Positions 38,045-47,992 of a stretch of 64,000 nt of DNA are shown piece by piece. Positions within the stretch are counted from its first letter, which is position 1. Every line of letters starts with the position of its first letter. This stretch comes from G965247265 sp965247265. Its GTDB lineage: Bacteria > Pseudomonadota > Gammaproteobacteria > UBA4575. Both the position numbers and the translations under genes were made by a program. Where the stretch lies: NCBI GenBank assembly GCA_965247265.1, contig OZ252002.1, forward strand, positions 558,001 to 622,000, written 5' to 3'. Below the pieces are notes generated by a model, which was not told the DNA's origin, did not search any database, and saw only the letters and a list, made by a program, of their open reading frames with translations.

Positions 38045-40470
38045 TCAGAATTCAAATATCACTGCTGCTACAAAGTACATAGTGACCGCAAGCAGTACAA
38101 CGACGGTAAAACCAAAATGGATGGCAATCACTGTGGCAAGTATGACGCTGATTACAGAAGCGCAGCCATTAATTGCCCACGCAGACGGAATCTGATTTTT
38201 TGCTTTTTCAGCAAGGCGTGCAAGCCCCAGTGGAAATGGCATACCCATTGGTGTTGCTAAAAGACCAATCAATACTAAAGACACCGTAAACTTAACTAGC
38301 ATCGGTGCAGCTACTAAAGGCTCAAAAACTAGGTCAGAGAGAAACAGTGCATATAAAAGCACGATAATTCCAATCGCAATTACAGCTATGTTAATGAGCC
38401 GCCGAGCTGCACGACCTTCTTGCCAACACGATGCTATATAACTACCTAGACCTGCAAATACAAGAAAACTGCTTAACACAGTAGCTACCGCCAAAACTGG
38501 ATGATGCAGAAATAAAATAAATTTCTGTATGAAACCTATTTCAATAAAGAAAAATGCAAATCCTAATAAGCTAAAATATCCTGCCATTTTTGTCATACCC
38601 ACACTGCTCTTACGCATACGTTTCCATAATGGCAGTACGATCAACAGGATGCTGATCAACAGTGCTTGGATAAGCGTTGCAATTAAAATTAAATAACCCG
38701 ACTCAAGCTGCGGGGCACCACCTCTTCCGATGAGTGAGATAATTTCTGGCAATGTCTTCCATTTAAAAAAGTAGAAAAAATACGGTTTGTCATCGGTTGC
38801 TGGTTCGATATTAAATTTGTAATCTAGGAGAAACTTTTCTGAAGATGCACCGAGCAATGACTTTGTACCGTTGTAGAAAAATGCTTCTGGTAATTTATTG
38901 TAACGATTAGCAAGCGATTCAGGCATGCCAGCATAAAAAGCTAAATCGAATGAACGTGTCTCACAAAACTTTCTTGCTTTAGCAATATCATCTTTAGTAA
39001 ATCGGCCATTTTTGATTAGCAAAGTGCTAGTCTGCCAACCGCGAATCAGCAACAGATTTTTGGCTGGTTCTGCAACACCAATATTACGAAGGGCTTCAAT
39101 TGCGGTTGCAAATAGTTTTAGCGCATCTCTAGGAGGTAACTTTACCCAGCGACTGATGCCTAAATAACCCCCTTCACTCAGGTGTGAATAGAATTCACTG
39201 ATCGACTCTACAGTGTAAAGATAATTCTCATTAAGCGCGTACAAGCCAGCAGATGAAGCCGCAAATGAACCCATCAGAGCCATTTGTATTAGATCATAGC
39301 GTTGTAAGTTTCCCGCAAAAAATCCGCGCGCTTCAGCAACCTCTAGCTTAACTGCATCGTGATTGTATAAACCACCAGAGAAGTCACGATAATCCGTTTG
39401 CATTAACTTGACGATCTGTTGATCGAGCTCAACGGCAGTGACTGATGGTGTATCGTGATACAGTGCCTGGCGCACATGACTGCCGCCTCCCACACCAAGT
39501 ACAACGACATTTTCAAAACGGTTTAAATGGTACGGCAGAGCAGTTGTTAAGTTATCAAGATAAGCCGAGACTTCATGCTGTCCATATTTATCGATAGGAG
39601 TAATTCCATCACCGTCGATGAATACACCTCGTTGTTCTGGTATCTCTATATTTGTATTTAGACTAAGCCCCGGTGCATGGCGTATAGGCACGGTTGGACT
39701 TGCAATGATGCTTAACAACCCCAGTGGGCTGGTATATTCTGTCTCGATGTATGCATCTTTGACATTAAGCTGTTGCGACATTGCCTTGTAAGGTGAGATC
39801 GACAAACCCAACCACGCGGGTGGTAATATCTGAGACGTAATCAGCAGTAATAATGAGATGCTTGCCGTAATTACATTATTGAACCACTTTAAACGTAATT
39901 CAAATCCAGCAACCAAAGCTGCGATGACTCCAAAAAACTTAGTAGCTTGAGGGCGTCAATAGGAAACAGCAAATAGAGAAGACTAATAATCGTAATACTA
40001 CCAAGCCCGGCACCGACTAGATCTGCAGCATAAATTTTAGGTACCACTTCATGAAAACGCATAAGCGCAAGTGCAATGGCATTTGCAGCGAAGAAAAAAG
40101 GTAATGCTAATGATAGGTAGACCGCTGTAACACGTATCATCTGCGCAGGTTCCCAAATTAACTGTTCCGGATGCACTGCAAACTGCTGCGCAAGTAAAAA
40201 ACACGGCAAGGCAAAGATGCCAAACAAAATGAGATTGATAACGTAGGCTGATTTAAAGCACTTCGCCAACTGCGGCTTCAATGCAAGGAAGGTTCCACTT
40301 GCCGCAAAACCTAACAATGCAATACTAATCACCATATAAGCGAAATGGTGCCACTGCACAATTGAGAATAGACGCGTGAGTAAAACTTCATAGGCGAGTA
40401 CAGTTGCTGAAATCAGTGCCACCGAGAAGCGGGGAGCGCTAAGATCGGAGGGCAGTCGATTATTTTTCAC
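38045..40470 (-). pseudogene. Spermidine-synthase-like multi-span membrane protein, frameshifted
   Basis: Two overlapping minus frames form one protein of about 800 residues. The N-terminal part (40470-39889, 193 residues) has about six membrane helices (VALISATVLAYEVLLTRLFS). The C-terminal part (39916-38045) has further helices, a SAM-binding spermine/spermidine-synthase-like domain (VVVLGVGGGSHVRQALYHD, TAVELDQQIV) and seven more helices. One T added to the T6 run near 39932 gives LLSFFGVIAALVAGFELR and joins them. The enzyme's substrate is unknown, and such membrane fusions are not proven polyamine synthases. The shift may be a homopolymer error. Confidence 0.7.
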
Positions 40471-40523
40471 CGAAAACGTAACTGTAAAGCAATACTATCG
40501 ATATAAACTGCATAGCATGCTAA

Positions 40524-41249
40524 CTAGTGGCCTCCTGTTAACGGTACAAACCGTACAGGAAGAATTTGTTCGGTAGTAACAGCCCCTTCTTCGTTCTTTG
40601 AAATCAATAACAGTTGTTGAGTAAGGAAATTACTACCAACCGGAATAATCATACGTCCACCCGGTTTAAGCTGCTTAATCAGTGGTGGTGGTACATGACT
40701 GGATGCAGCCGTGATAACAATGCTATCAAACGGGGCATGTTCTTTCCAACCATAATAGCCACCACCAATTTTAGATTTGATGTTGTAGTAGCCCAACTGA
40801 ACGAGATCTTTCTTTGCGCGTTTACCAAGTGATTCGATGATTTCAATTGTGTAGACCTCTCGCACTAGCTGCGACAGAATTGCCGCTTGATAACCTGATC
40901 CTGTACCAATTTCTAATACTTTATCTTCTGGTTGAGGATTTAGCAGGTCCGTCATGATTGCAACGATATAGGGCTGTGAGATCGTCTGACCAAAACCAAT
41001 TGGCAGTGGCCTATTGAGGTACGCGCTTTTTCTTTGTTTTGTAGGCACTAGCGCATGGCGGTGCACTGTGTTGATTGCCTGCATCACGCGAGGATCCAGC
41101 GCTTGTTTTTTAAGATATAAACTTGTGGCACGTACGTCTTCTTCAATTAGGTTAACTAATTCCTCTCTTTGCAGCGCATAGTCACTCTCTGTTGTTATTC
41201 CAACGCTGGAATACATCATAAGGGGTAAGATGCAAATTAAATTAAACAT
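40524..41249 (-). CDS. pcm: Protein-L-isoaspartate O-methyltransferase, possibly exported
   Basis: 241 residues. The Pcm core includes RPLPIGFGQTISQPYIVAIM (in part), VLEIGTGSGYQAAIL and the end LPVRFVPLTGGH. Unlike cytosolic Pcm it begins with a hydrophobic segment (FNLICILPLMMYSSVG), which suggests a signal peptide and periplasmic repair of isoaspartyl residues. It is downstream of no gene on its strand and 54 bases ahead of the membrane synthase-like gene. Confidence 0.88.
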   Translation of the reverse strand: MFNLICILPLMMYSSVGITTESDYALQREELVNLIEEDVRATSLYLKKQALDPRVMQAINTVHRHALVPTKQRKSAYLNRPLPIGFGQTISQPYIVAIMTDLLNPQPEDKVLEIGTGSGYQAAILSQLVREVYTIEIIESLGKRAKKDLVQLGYYNIKSKIGGGYYGWKEHAPFDSIVITAASSHVPPPLIKQLKPGGRMIIPVGSNFLTQQLLLISKNEEGAVTTEQILPVRFVPLTGGH

Positions 41250-41590
41250 GAGCTTATAAATGTTAATAGGATACCTTCACACCTTTAGTTGATTTTTAAT
41301 TTATAGAGGACGAGGCAATTTAATGAATTGATACAAAACAATAATGTGTAAGATATTAATAAATATTTTTGACCAAAAGCGCTCGTAGATTGGAATTTAT
41401 AGGAAACTTATAGTTGAATGACCGCTAACGACCCAAAGCGGACATTTAGCCGCCGACGCGTTGTGATCGACCAGCATCAAGGCGTTTTATGAATTTAATC
41501 CCTGATAAAGACGTACGGTATGAATTAATTGACCTCAGATTCCGATTGTGAAAATAGATGTGAAATGATTCGTAAACACTTCATGGTGCT
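41250..41590. other. Gene-free stretch at the left edge of the accessory region
   Basis: 341 bases without a supported gene. It holds the first full copy of the palindromic repeat (41417-41446). The sequence after the repeat, to 41560, shows no gene or RNA that I recognise. It is the boundary between repeat-free chromosome and repeat-rich accessory DNA. Confidence 0.5.
41417..41446 (+). repeat. GC-rich palindromic repeat, copy 1
   Basis: Arms GACCGCT and AGCGGAC around a centre AACGACCCAA, flanked by AAT and ATT. This is the consensus form. It is upstream of the pcm gene and downstream of the molbindin gene. Confidence 0.85.
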
Positions 41591-41800
41591 TTAGTCCGAG
41601 GCTATCATGATACTGGATGCTTTGATGATAACTTGCACTTCTTTGCCTGGTACAAGTTCAAGACGCTCTACTGAACTCTTCGTTATTATTGAAACAATTT
41701 CGGTACCTCCAGCTATTTCAACCACTACCTCACTGTTGACAGCGCCCGGTTGTATGGACTTTACTTTGCCTTTTAAATTGTTACGAGCACTGAGCCTCAT
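41591..41800 (-). CDS. Molbindin (single Mop/TOBE domain molybdate-binding protein)
   Basis: 69 residues forming one Mop domain: SARNNLKGKVKSIQPGAVNS, VVVEIAGG, IVSIITKSSVERLEL, VQVIIKASSIMIA. Such proteins assemble into hexamers that store molybdate or tungstate in the cytoplasm. The ATG at 41800 is chosen because GAGAGGTG stands just before it and the length is typical. A longer frame reaches 41824. A molybdopterin oxidoreductase gene follows nearby, which fits the role. Confidence 0.9.
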   Translation of the reverse strand: MRLSARNNLKGKVKSIQPGAVNSEVVVEIAGGTEIVSIITKSSVERLELVPGKEVQVIIKASSIMIASD

Positions 41801-41855
41801 GTTCACCTCTCTTAGCTGTATCAACGCACTAAACTGCTAGTAACCAATATCAAAT

Positions 41856-41899
41856 AACACAGTGTATGTGTTGGTATAGAATACTCTAGATCAATCTAG
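41856..41899. promoter_or_regulatory. Two dyad symmetries upstream of the molbindin gene
   Basis: AACACA-GTGTA-TGTGTT (41856-41872) and CTAGAT-CA-ATCTAG (41886-41899) are perfect 6-bp inverted repeats 56 to 99 bases upstream of the molbindin start. They could be operators, for example for a molybdate-responsive regulator. They do not obviously match the E. coli ModE site. Confidence 0.3.
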
Positions 41900-42030
41900 T
41901 TGTAACGTTAGTCTGAAATAGTGATTCCTGGTTCCTAATCATACGACTGATCGCATTTGCATCGAAAGTAGATATTCGGTAATGAAATTTAGGACATACT
42001 AGGTTGGAAATGCTAAATCAAAGTTACATT

Positions 42031-42060
42031 ATGTCCGCTTACGACCCAAAGCGGACATTC
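42031..42060 (+). repeat. GC-rich palindromic repeat, copy 2
   Basis: ATGTCCGCTT then ACGACCCAAAGCGGACATTC. It lacks one central base relative to the consensus. It stands just beyond the 3' end of the DksA-like gene. Confidence 0.85.
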
Positions 42061-42080
42061 AAAAAGTAGAGTAGACTCGC

Positions 42081-42347
42081 TTACCTCAACTGACTATCTT
42101 TGCTGCCGCGCCGATTAAAGCCAGTGAAATTAGTCTGCTTTTTGTCGTACTCTGACTGACAGCTAACGCATAAGCGAACTCCAGGAATTGCTTTGCGGCG
42201 CGCGTCTGGAATAGCATTTTCGCATTTCTCACAATGAGTTAAGCCCTCGCCATCAGGCAACCGACTCCGAGCCAGCTTTACTGCATCTTCCACACTCGCA
42301 TCTATTTGATCTTGAACAGCCCCATCACGGGACCAACCACTAGCCAT
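42081..42347 (-). CDS. DksA/TraR-family C4 zinc-finger protein (YbiI-like)
   Basis: 88 residues. Four cysteines in the TraR/DksA zinc motif: THCEKCENAI and VRLCVSCQSEYD. It lacks the long coiled coil of true DksA, so it resembles the short YbiI/TraR type. Related proteins bind RNA polymerase through its secondary channel. The role here is unproven. It follows the broken oxidoreductase gene on the same strand. Confidence 0.85.
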   Translation of the reverse strand: MASGWSRDGAVQDQIDASVEDAVKLARSRLPDGEGLTHCEKCENAIPDARRKAIPGVRLCVSCQSEYDKKQTNFTGFNRRGSKDSQLR

Positions 42348-42433
42348 AATTTGCTCCTAAGCGGAATTATTCCGACTACTGAATTATTATTCAATTTACA
42401 AAAGGTTAAAGCATTAAAAAACATTCTCACATT

Positions 42434-42451
42434 TGTCGTTAGCGGACATTC
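42434..42451 (-). repeat. GC-rich palindromic repeat, copy 3 (partial, inverted)
   Basis: TTGTCGTTAGCGGACATT corresponds to the reverse complement of the consensus left half and centre. The other arm is missing. It is the only copy seen in inverted orientation. Confidence 0.5.
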
Positions 42452-42496
42452 AGCACTAAACTAAACAAGCGCAAGCAACTATGTCACGCCACAACT

Positions 42497-44640
42497 TCAA
42501 GCGACTTTTTCGATTTCAACCAGGTTATCTGACTGCGTACCGGCTCCGCCCAAATTACAGTGCGCTGACGAAGTCGTTGAATTTACTGCGCCGCGGCTGC
42601 GGTTCAAGCTTTGCCAATAACCAAAATTGGCCATGGCTAATCCATTCATAACGTTCTCGCTCAATTCCGCCATGCCCTCAAATGAGCCACGATCGTTAAA
42701 CACTCGTACGTAGTTACCATTTTCAATGTTGCGAGCTGCAGCATCGTTTGGGTGAATAACGACAGTCTGTTCGCCTTGACGACGCTGTTGAACGGCCTCG
42801 TTTGCATATTGCGAGTTCAGAAATGCATGTGGCTTGGGAGAAATCAGGCTAATGGGATAGCGTTTAGCGAGTTCCTCATTTGCCCCGGATACCTCATTTG
42901 GTGGAATATAGTTCGGTACGGGATCGACCGGATCTCCTGGTTGCATTTCCTCGTAGCCATTGCGCCATACAGGTACGATAAAGTTTCCATTTTCGGCTGC
43001 GCTGGCCATAAACTCGCATTTTCCCGATGATGTTTTGAAGTTGCCTTCAGCGTGTGGTGCGCGCTTGTCAGGTGCACCTACATTAAGCCGCATCAATCCT
43101 ACCTCTTTAAGCTTCTCCAAAGTGATGCCTTCCAAAGCAGGCGAATCCCAGTCATACATATTCATAAGCAATTCATCATCGGTCATGTCCCAATAGTCGT
43201 CGCCGAAGCCCATGGTTTTTGCGAGCCGACGGAACATTTCAACGTTAGGCACGCATTCCCCGGGCGGTGAGATGGCCGGTTGGTTGAGCATGAAGCAAAG
43301 ATGGCCCACGTCACCTGGAGGTCATATTGCTCACCCTGCAAGGTTGCCGGAAGGATGATATCGGCATAGCGTGCGGTGTCCGTAATGAACAGTTCACTCA
43401 CCACTGTGAATAGATCTCCGCGTTTGAGTCCTTCGATCAGTTTATTTGAGTTCTGCTGCTGAGACACCGGGTTGGAGTTATGTATGAATACGGACATGAG
43501 TGGAGGATCGAGTTTCAGCTCGCCGGTGAGTGCAGCCCCGAGATCGAGCTGGTTGACGGTACGCGTGCCCGGTTTGATCCAGTCAGACTGATGCAAGAAG
43601 TTGAAATTGAACGGGAACTCCCAGATCGGCATCTCGACGGCGCCACCCCCGACATGGCGCCAGGCTCCAACGAGTGCAGGTAAAGAGGGATGACTGCCCG
43701 AATTGCATCACCACCACCCGGGGCGCGCTCAAGGGCCACGCCTTCGCGAATGGCCGAGGACTGAGTGGTAGTATATTCACGCGACAACTTGCGAATATTT
43801 TCTGCTGGAATACCCGTAATTTTGGCGACCTTTTCCGGTGGAAATTCAGCAGCACGGGCCTTCAATTCTTCATAACCCAGCGTGTACTTATCCACGTAAT
43901 CGTGATCCACAAGATTTTCCGCGATGATCACGTTCATCATACCCAACGCCAGGGCACCATCTGTCCCCGGGTTGATTGCAATGTGCCAGTCAGCTTGTTT
44001 TGCTGTGCGTGTGCGTATCGGGTCGATCACCACGATCTTGGCGCCTTTCTTTTTCGCCTTAAGGATGAAGGGCCAGGCGTGCAAGTTAGTACTCATCATA
44101 TTCATCGCCCAAACGATGATGTACTTCGCGTAGGCGAGGCTTTCCACGTCGAGTCCACCAGTTGGGCCCACGGTCATAATCCAAGCGGTGGAGGAGCCCG
44201 ACTCACAGTAGCACTTTTCGTCTATGGTAGCGCCAAGCCGGTTAAAAAAGGCATCGCCACTGGTCAACCCATTCAGTGTGCCTTGATTCCCCAAGTAACA
44301 GTGATTGGTGATTGCCTGTGGACCGTATTTATCAATAATGCTTGTCCAGCGCGTCTTGATTTCAGCGAGCGCGTCGTCATAAGAGATCTGTTCAAACTGT
44401 CCACTGCCTTTCGGCCCTGTGCGCTTCATGGGGTGCAACAGACGGTCCGGGGTTATAGTGATGCTCGGCATAGTCCTTGAGCTTCACGCACAGCCCACCG
44501 TGGGTCATCGGGTGATCCGGGTCGCCGCTCACCTCTACCAATTTATCATCCTCGACATGGTACAAGAATGCGCAGGTGTCTGGACAATCCTGCGGGCAAG
44601 CACCTCTTACAATTTTAGTTTCACTTATTTGTGTGGCCAT
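42497..44640 (-). pseudogene. Molybdopterin oxidoreductase (formate-dehydrogenase/DMSO-reductase family), frameshifted
   Basis: Four minus frames form one enzyme of about 710 residues. The N-terminus has a [4Fe-4S] motif (RGACPQDCPDTCAF). Next come ATIDEKCYCESGSS and INPGTDGALALGMMNVII. The third part has SVFIHNSNPVSQQQNSNK, and the fourth ends in the molybdopterin-dinucleotide-binding domain (PHAFLNSQYANE, VVIHPNDAAARNIENG). Joins need one base removed near 44458 (C4/G2 run), one G added near 43637 (G5 run) and one G added near 43314 (G3 run). All are homopolymer changes, so sequencing error is possible. The substrate is unknown. The nearby molbindin fits a molybdenum enzyme. Confidence 0.8.
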
Positions 44641-44816
44641 GACAGTACCCCGATTAGTTATTGATTAAGTATGGGATTTAGCAGCAAATTTTTTCTTGTA
44701 ACTAGCATGTTCAAATAATTCCAAGTTCATTCTTGATATATTTGCACAGATTTAGATTTCTGAATTATCTAATTAATCACTCTGTTGTAAAAATAGAAAT
44801 AAATTATTCGATGTAT

Positions 44817-44842
44817 AACTGCTATTGGCCGAACGCGGACAT
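44817..44842 (+). repeat. GC-rich palindromic repeat, copy 4
   Basis: AACTGCTATTGGCCGAACGC then GGACAT. The TGGCCGA centre marks the second subtype. The left arm has T where the consensus has C, which leaves a G-T pair in the stem. Confidence 0.7.
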
Positions 44843-44872
44843 AGAAGTAGAAAAATTTAATGATTTTAGCCG

Positions 44873-44902
44873 AATGGCTGCTTATGGCCGAAAGCAGACA
44901 CT
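44873..44902 (+). repeat. GC-rich palindromic repeat, copy 5
   Basis: AATGGCTGCTTATGGCCGAA then AGCAGACACT. Both arms carry changes (CTGCT with AGCAG), so pairing is kept. It pairs with copy 6 to make a composite unit that recurs as copies 9-10. Confidence 0.75.
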
Positions 44903-44931
44903 TGCTATGATTCATGGAAAATTAACAATTG

Positions 44932-44960
44932 AATGACCGATTTCGACCCAAAGTGGACGT
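44932..44960 (+). repeat. GC-rich palindromic repeat, copy 6
   Basis: AATGACCGATTTCGACCCAA then AGTGGACGT. A diverged consensus-type copy, separated from copy 5 by a conserved spacer of about 30 bases. Confidence 0.75.
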
Positions 44961-44989
44961 ACAAAGAGAATCATCCCAACTGCATTTTG

Positions 44990-45487
44990 TCAAAGGAAAT
45001 CTTTTGGAAATAGGCTGTTGCTTCCGTCCATAGCGCCAGTTTCTTGATAATTCATGGGTAATGCCTGTGGTTCCTGCACGGCACCGGAAGTTACGCGACC
45101 GATGACAAGCCGATGATCACCGGCCTCGCATTCATGGCTGAATTTACACTCAAAATAGGCAATAGCATCATCCAGGACCGGCGCGGTCGTTTTGCCTTGG
45201 TGCCATTCCACACTAGTTAATTTATCGGTACTTACCGGTTGACCAAAATGTTCTGCCAGATCCAACCTATCCTTGGGCAATACATTGACGGAGAAAACCC
45301 CTCCCTCTTTTAGCATCTTATACGATGAATGATTCGGACTGATGCTGAGTGCGAGCAATAAAGGATTGAACGAGACTTGCATTACCCATGACGCCGTGAA
45401 GGCATTATTCTCTTCATTACAAGTGACACCAATAACATAAACCCCGTGCGTTAACTTTTGGAACAGAAAATTCAAGTCTTTTTTCAT
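44990..45487 (-). CDS. Flavin reductase-like FMN-binding protein
   Basis: 165 residues of the split-barrel flavin reductase fold: FQKLTHGVYVIGVTCNEENN, FTASWVMQVSFNPLLLALSI and LIGR-like VIGRVTSGAV. Family members bind FMN and use NAD(P)H to supply reduced flavin, or act alone. The partner here is unknown. It is divergent from the sulfatase gene. Confidence 0.87.
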   Translation of the reverse strand: MKKDLNFLFQKLTHGVYVIGVTCNEENNAFTASWVMQVSFNPLLLALSISPNHSSYKMLKEGGVFSVNVLPKDRLDLAEHFGQPVSTDKLTSVEWHQGKTTAPVLDDAIAYFECKFSHECEAGDHRLVIGRVTSGAVQEPQALPMNYQETGAMDGSNSLFPKDFL

Positions 45488-45558
45488 GTTTGATAAAGCG
45501 AATTCATGTTGGAATAATTTACTCCGATGTAAATATATCTACCAGTGTCGTCCACTTT

Positions 45559-45587
45559 AATGACCGCTAACGACCCAAAGCGGACAT
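45559..45587 (+). repeat. GC-rich palindromic repeat, copy 7
   Basis: AATGACCGCTAACGACCCAA then AGCGGACAT, the consensus form. It lies between the divergent flavin reductase and sulfatase genes, so it cannot be a 3' element of either. Confidence 0.85.
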
Positions 45588-45709
45588 ACGATTTTTTGAT
45601 AAAAATCCTTTTTTTCTAAGGATAGATGTTAAATTTTGGTTGAATTACATATTATATTCCACTTAATATTTTCACTTCTAAATTTCTAATCCTTCCTAAG
45701 TTTAAAATT

Positions 45710-47356
45710 ATGAATAAGAAAAAATTAACATTTATTATTTCAGCTGCTCTTCTATTTATTTCATTTGGCTCGGTTTTAGCTCAAGACAAGCAGCCAAATA
45801 TTTTACTGATTGTTGTTGATGATATGGGTTATTCGGACATTGGTCCTTTCGGTGGGGAAGTCCACACTCCAACTCTTGATGCATTAGCGGAATCTGGTGT
45901 CAGATTTACTGATTTTCACACATCTGTATCCTGCTCTCCGACACGTTCAATGTTATTTTCTGGCAATGATAATCACATCGCTGGAATGGGAAACATGGCT
46001 GAAACACTGGCGCCAAATCAAGTTGGAAGGCCAGGTTACGAAGGGCATTTAAATGACCGCGTAGTATCTATTGCCACGTTGCTGAGTGATGCCGGATACG
46101 CGACTTCCATGAGTGGGAAATGGCACCTTGGCGATGAAATTGAGGCGGATCCTCACAATCGAGGATTCCAAAAAGTTTTTACAATGCTCCAAGGTGGAGC
46201 CGGTCACTTTGATAAAGAATCAATGTTGTATGCAAACTACACGCCTGTTTATCGAGAAAATGGAGTGCGGGTTCATGTGCTGCAAGGATTTTATTCGTCA
46301 GAATTTTATACCAATAAAATGATGGAATGTTTTGATAGCCGTGAAGAGGGTAAACCCTTTTTCGCGTACCTTTCTTTTACGGCACCCCATGATCCACTAC
46401 ATGTTCCTGATGAGTGGCTTGATAAATATAAGGGAAAGTATGATGGGGGTTATGAAATTTTGCGTAAGACGAGATTGGGTAATTTGAAAAAACTTGGTTT
46501 CGTTTCTAAGGATGCGATTCCATTTCCGCGATTACCCTCAATTCCAACTTGGAAATCTTTATCTGAGAATGATAAAAAATGGGAAGCTCGGAGAATGGAG
46601 CTTTATTCTGCCATGATAGACAACATTGACTGTCATCTTGACAGACTATTTAAGCATCTTAAAAAGACTGGTGATTATGACAATACGTTCATCATATTTT
46701 TTTCGGATAACGGTGCTAATGGCTTAACAATGGATAGGTACCCTGGTACAGATAAAGAATGGGTCGATAGAAATTCCGATAACCGCTATGAAAATTTAGG
46801 CAAGCCATTTTCACGAATTGCGCAAGGGCCAGCATGGGCTCAAGTCAGCATGACCCCGTACCGAATGTTCAAAGGTTTTACCTCAGAAGGCGGCATTCGC
46901 TCCCCGCTTATAATCAGTGGGCCGGGTGTTGCAAATCATGGTGGGCATAATGGTTCCTTTAGTCATGTTATGGACATTTCAGCAACTATTTTAGATGTAG
47001 CAGATGTTAAACATCCGGGTACATCTTACAAAGGTCGAAAAGTTGCACCAATGCGTGGTCGTTCACTGGTAGACGTTCTCAATGGCAAGGCCAAATTTGT
47101 TTACGATAATGATACTGCGGTAAGTTGGGAGATGTTTTGTTCAAGAGCAGTACGCAAAGGAAATTTAAAGCTGGTTTGGATGTCTGCTCCGTATGGAAAT
47201 GATGATTGGCAGCTATATGATCTAGCTAAAGACCCTGGCGAGTTAAATGATCTTTCAGTAGAACTATCATCGCAACGCCAAGAAATGATTGAAATTTGGA
47301 ATCAATACTCAAAAGATGTTGGTATTGTACTACCAGTTGGTGGAGAAAAGATTTAA
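45710..47356 (+). CDS. Secreted type I sulfatase (arylsulfatase)
   Basis: 548 residues. Signal peptide (about 1-24). Metal site IVVDDMGYSD. The sulfatase signature CSPTR begins at C75, the residue converted to formylglycine, and SGKWHLGDE follows. It hydrolyses sulfate esters outside the cytoplasm. The substrate cannot be read from sequence. A formylglycine-generating enzyme is not in the window. Full length and intact. Confidence 0.92.
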   Translation: MNKKKLTFIISAALLFISFGSVLAQDKQPNILLIVVDDMGYSDIGPFGGEVHTPTLDALAESGVRFTDFHTSVSCSPTRSMLFSGNDNHIAGMGNMAETLAPNQVGRPGYEGHLNDRVVSIATLLSDAGYATSMSGKWHLGDEIEADPHNRGFQKVFTMLQGGAGHFDKESMLYANYTPVYRENGVRVHVLQGFYSSEFYTNKMMECFDSREEGKPFFAYLSFTAPHDPLHVPDEWLDKYKGKYDGGYEILRKTRLGNLKKLGFVSKDAIPFPRLPSIPTWKSLSENDKKWEARRMELYSAMIDNIDCHLDRLFKHLKKTGDYDNTFIIFFSDNGANGLTMDRYPGTDKEWVDRNSDNRYENLGKPFSRIAQGPAWAQVSMTPYRMFKGFTSEGGIRSPLIISGPGVANHGGHNGSFSHVMDISATILDVADVKHPGTSYKGRKVAPMRGRSLVDVLNGKAKFVYDNDTAVSWEMFCSRAVRKGNLKLVWMSAPYGNDDWQLYDLAKDPGELNDLSVELSSQRQEMIEIWNQYSKDVGIVLPVGGEKI

Positions 47357-47413
47357 ATGGAATTAGCGTATCGCTTTAAATTAGGTTCATTAAACCAAAT
47401 GTCGCAGTAAGCG

Positions 47414-47443
47414 AATGACCGCTATTGGCCGAAAGCAGATATT
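47414..47443 (+). repeat. GC-rich palindromic repeat, copy 8
   Basis: AATGACCGCTATTGGCCGAA then AGCAGATATT. Second-subtype centre. The right arm has A where pairing needs G, so the stem is partly broken. It lies 58 bases after the sulfatase stop. Confidence 0.75.
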
Positions 47444-47561
47444 CAATTAACACTAAGGATTATAAGTTAAAGTCAACTAAAGAACTCTGTAATGCTTTAA
47501 AAATTGGATCAGCCACCAATCCCTATCGACTCTCCATTATTTCACAACCTTCTGAAGTTAT

Positions 47562-47924
47562 TCACTCAGTGATGATTTTTTCTGACCACTCAACATCTGC
47601 TACAAAAGATTCAGGAGTTCCGATTTGTGCACCGGCCTTTGTGATCTCATCTTTAGTTACGCCTCGGGCCCTCGAGCACGCACCACAGCATTCAATTTGG
47701 ATGCCAAGTTTTATGCTCTCGTCCCACTGCTCAGCTACCGATGGCCACCCGACAGGGATCATATTTTCACGAACAACTGGCCGGGCCAGGGTCACCGCTT
47801 CACCGAGCAGGAATATTCGAACCTCATGACCGGCACTCGCCAGCGCGTTACCGTGCCCGAACGCCATTTCAGCATTTGTTGGATTGTCGCTTCCCCATGA
47901 GGACTTCATAAATATTTTTGACAT
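47562..47924 (-). CDS. DsrE-family protein
   Basis: 120 residues with the DsrE/F-like fold: SSWGSDNPTNAEMAFGHGNA, AGHEVRIFLLGEAVTLARP, and a CCGACSRARGV motif near residues 79-89. DsrE relatives carry sulfur on a cysteine or act as peroxiredoxin-like proteins. Which cysteine would act here is not certain. It is a lone gene, between repeat copy 8 and the desaturase gene. Confidence 0.85.
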   Translation of the reverse strand: MSKIFMKSSWGSDNPTNAEMAFGHGNALASAGHEVRIFLLGEAVTLARPVVRENMIPVGWPSVAEQWDESIKLGIQIECCGACSRARGVTKDEITKAGAQIGTPESFVADVEWSEKIITE

Positions 47925-47992
47925 GACTTTACTCCTGACTTTGGGATTTTAGTCGATTAAATTCAATATGAATAAATTAGAAAAATAGAAGC

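Larger units (their letters stand above)
44641..44989. other. Gene-free stretch with three repeat copies
   Basis: 349 bases between the oxidoreductase and flavin reductase genes. It contains repeat copies 4, 5 and 6. An open frame at 44733-44936 runs through the repeats themselves and is judged non-coding. No other feature is recognised. Confidence 0.5.

Noticed and set aside
43674..44480. 268-residue plus-strand ORF opposite the oxidoreductase
   Set aside because: It is the antisense shadow of a conserved molybdopterin enzyme and has no protein-like motifs.
44733..44936. 67-residue plus-strand ORF
   Set aside because: It is read through three repeat copies. The peptide includes repeat-derived segments such as GRKQT and has no ribosome site.
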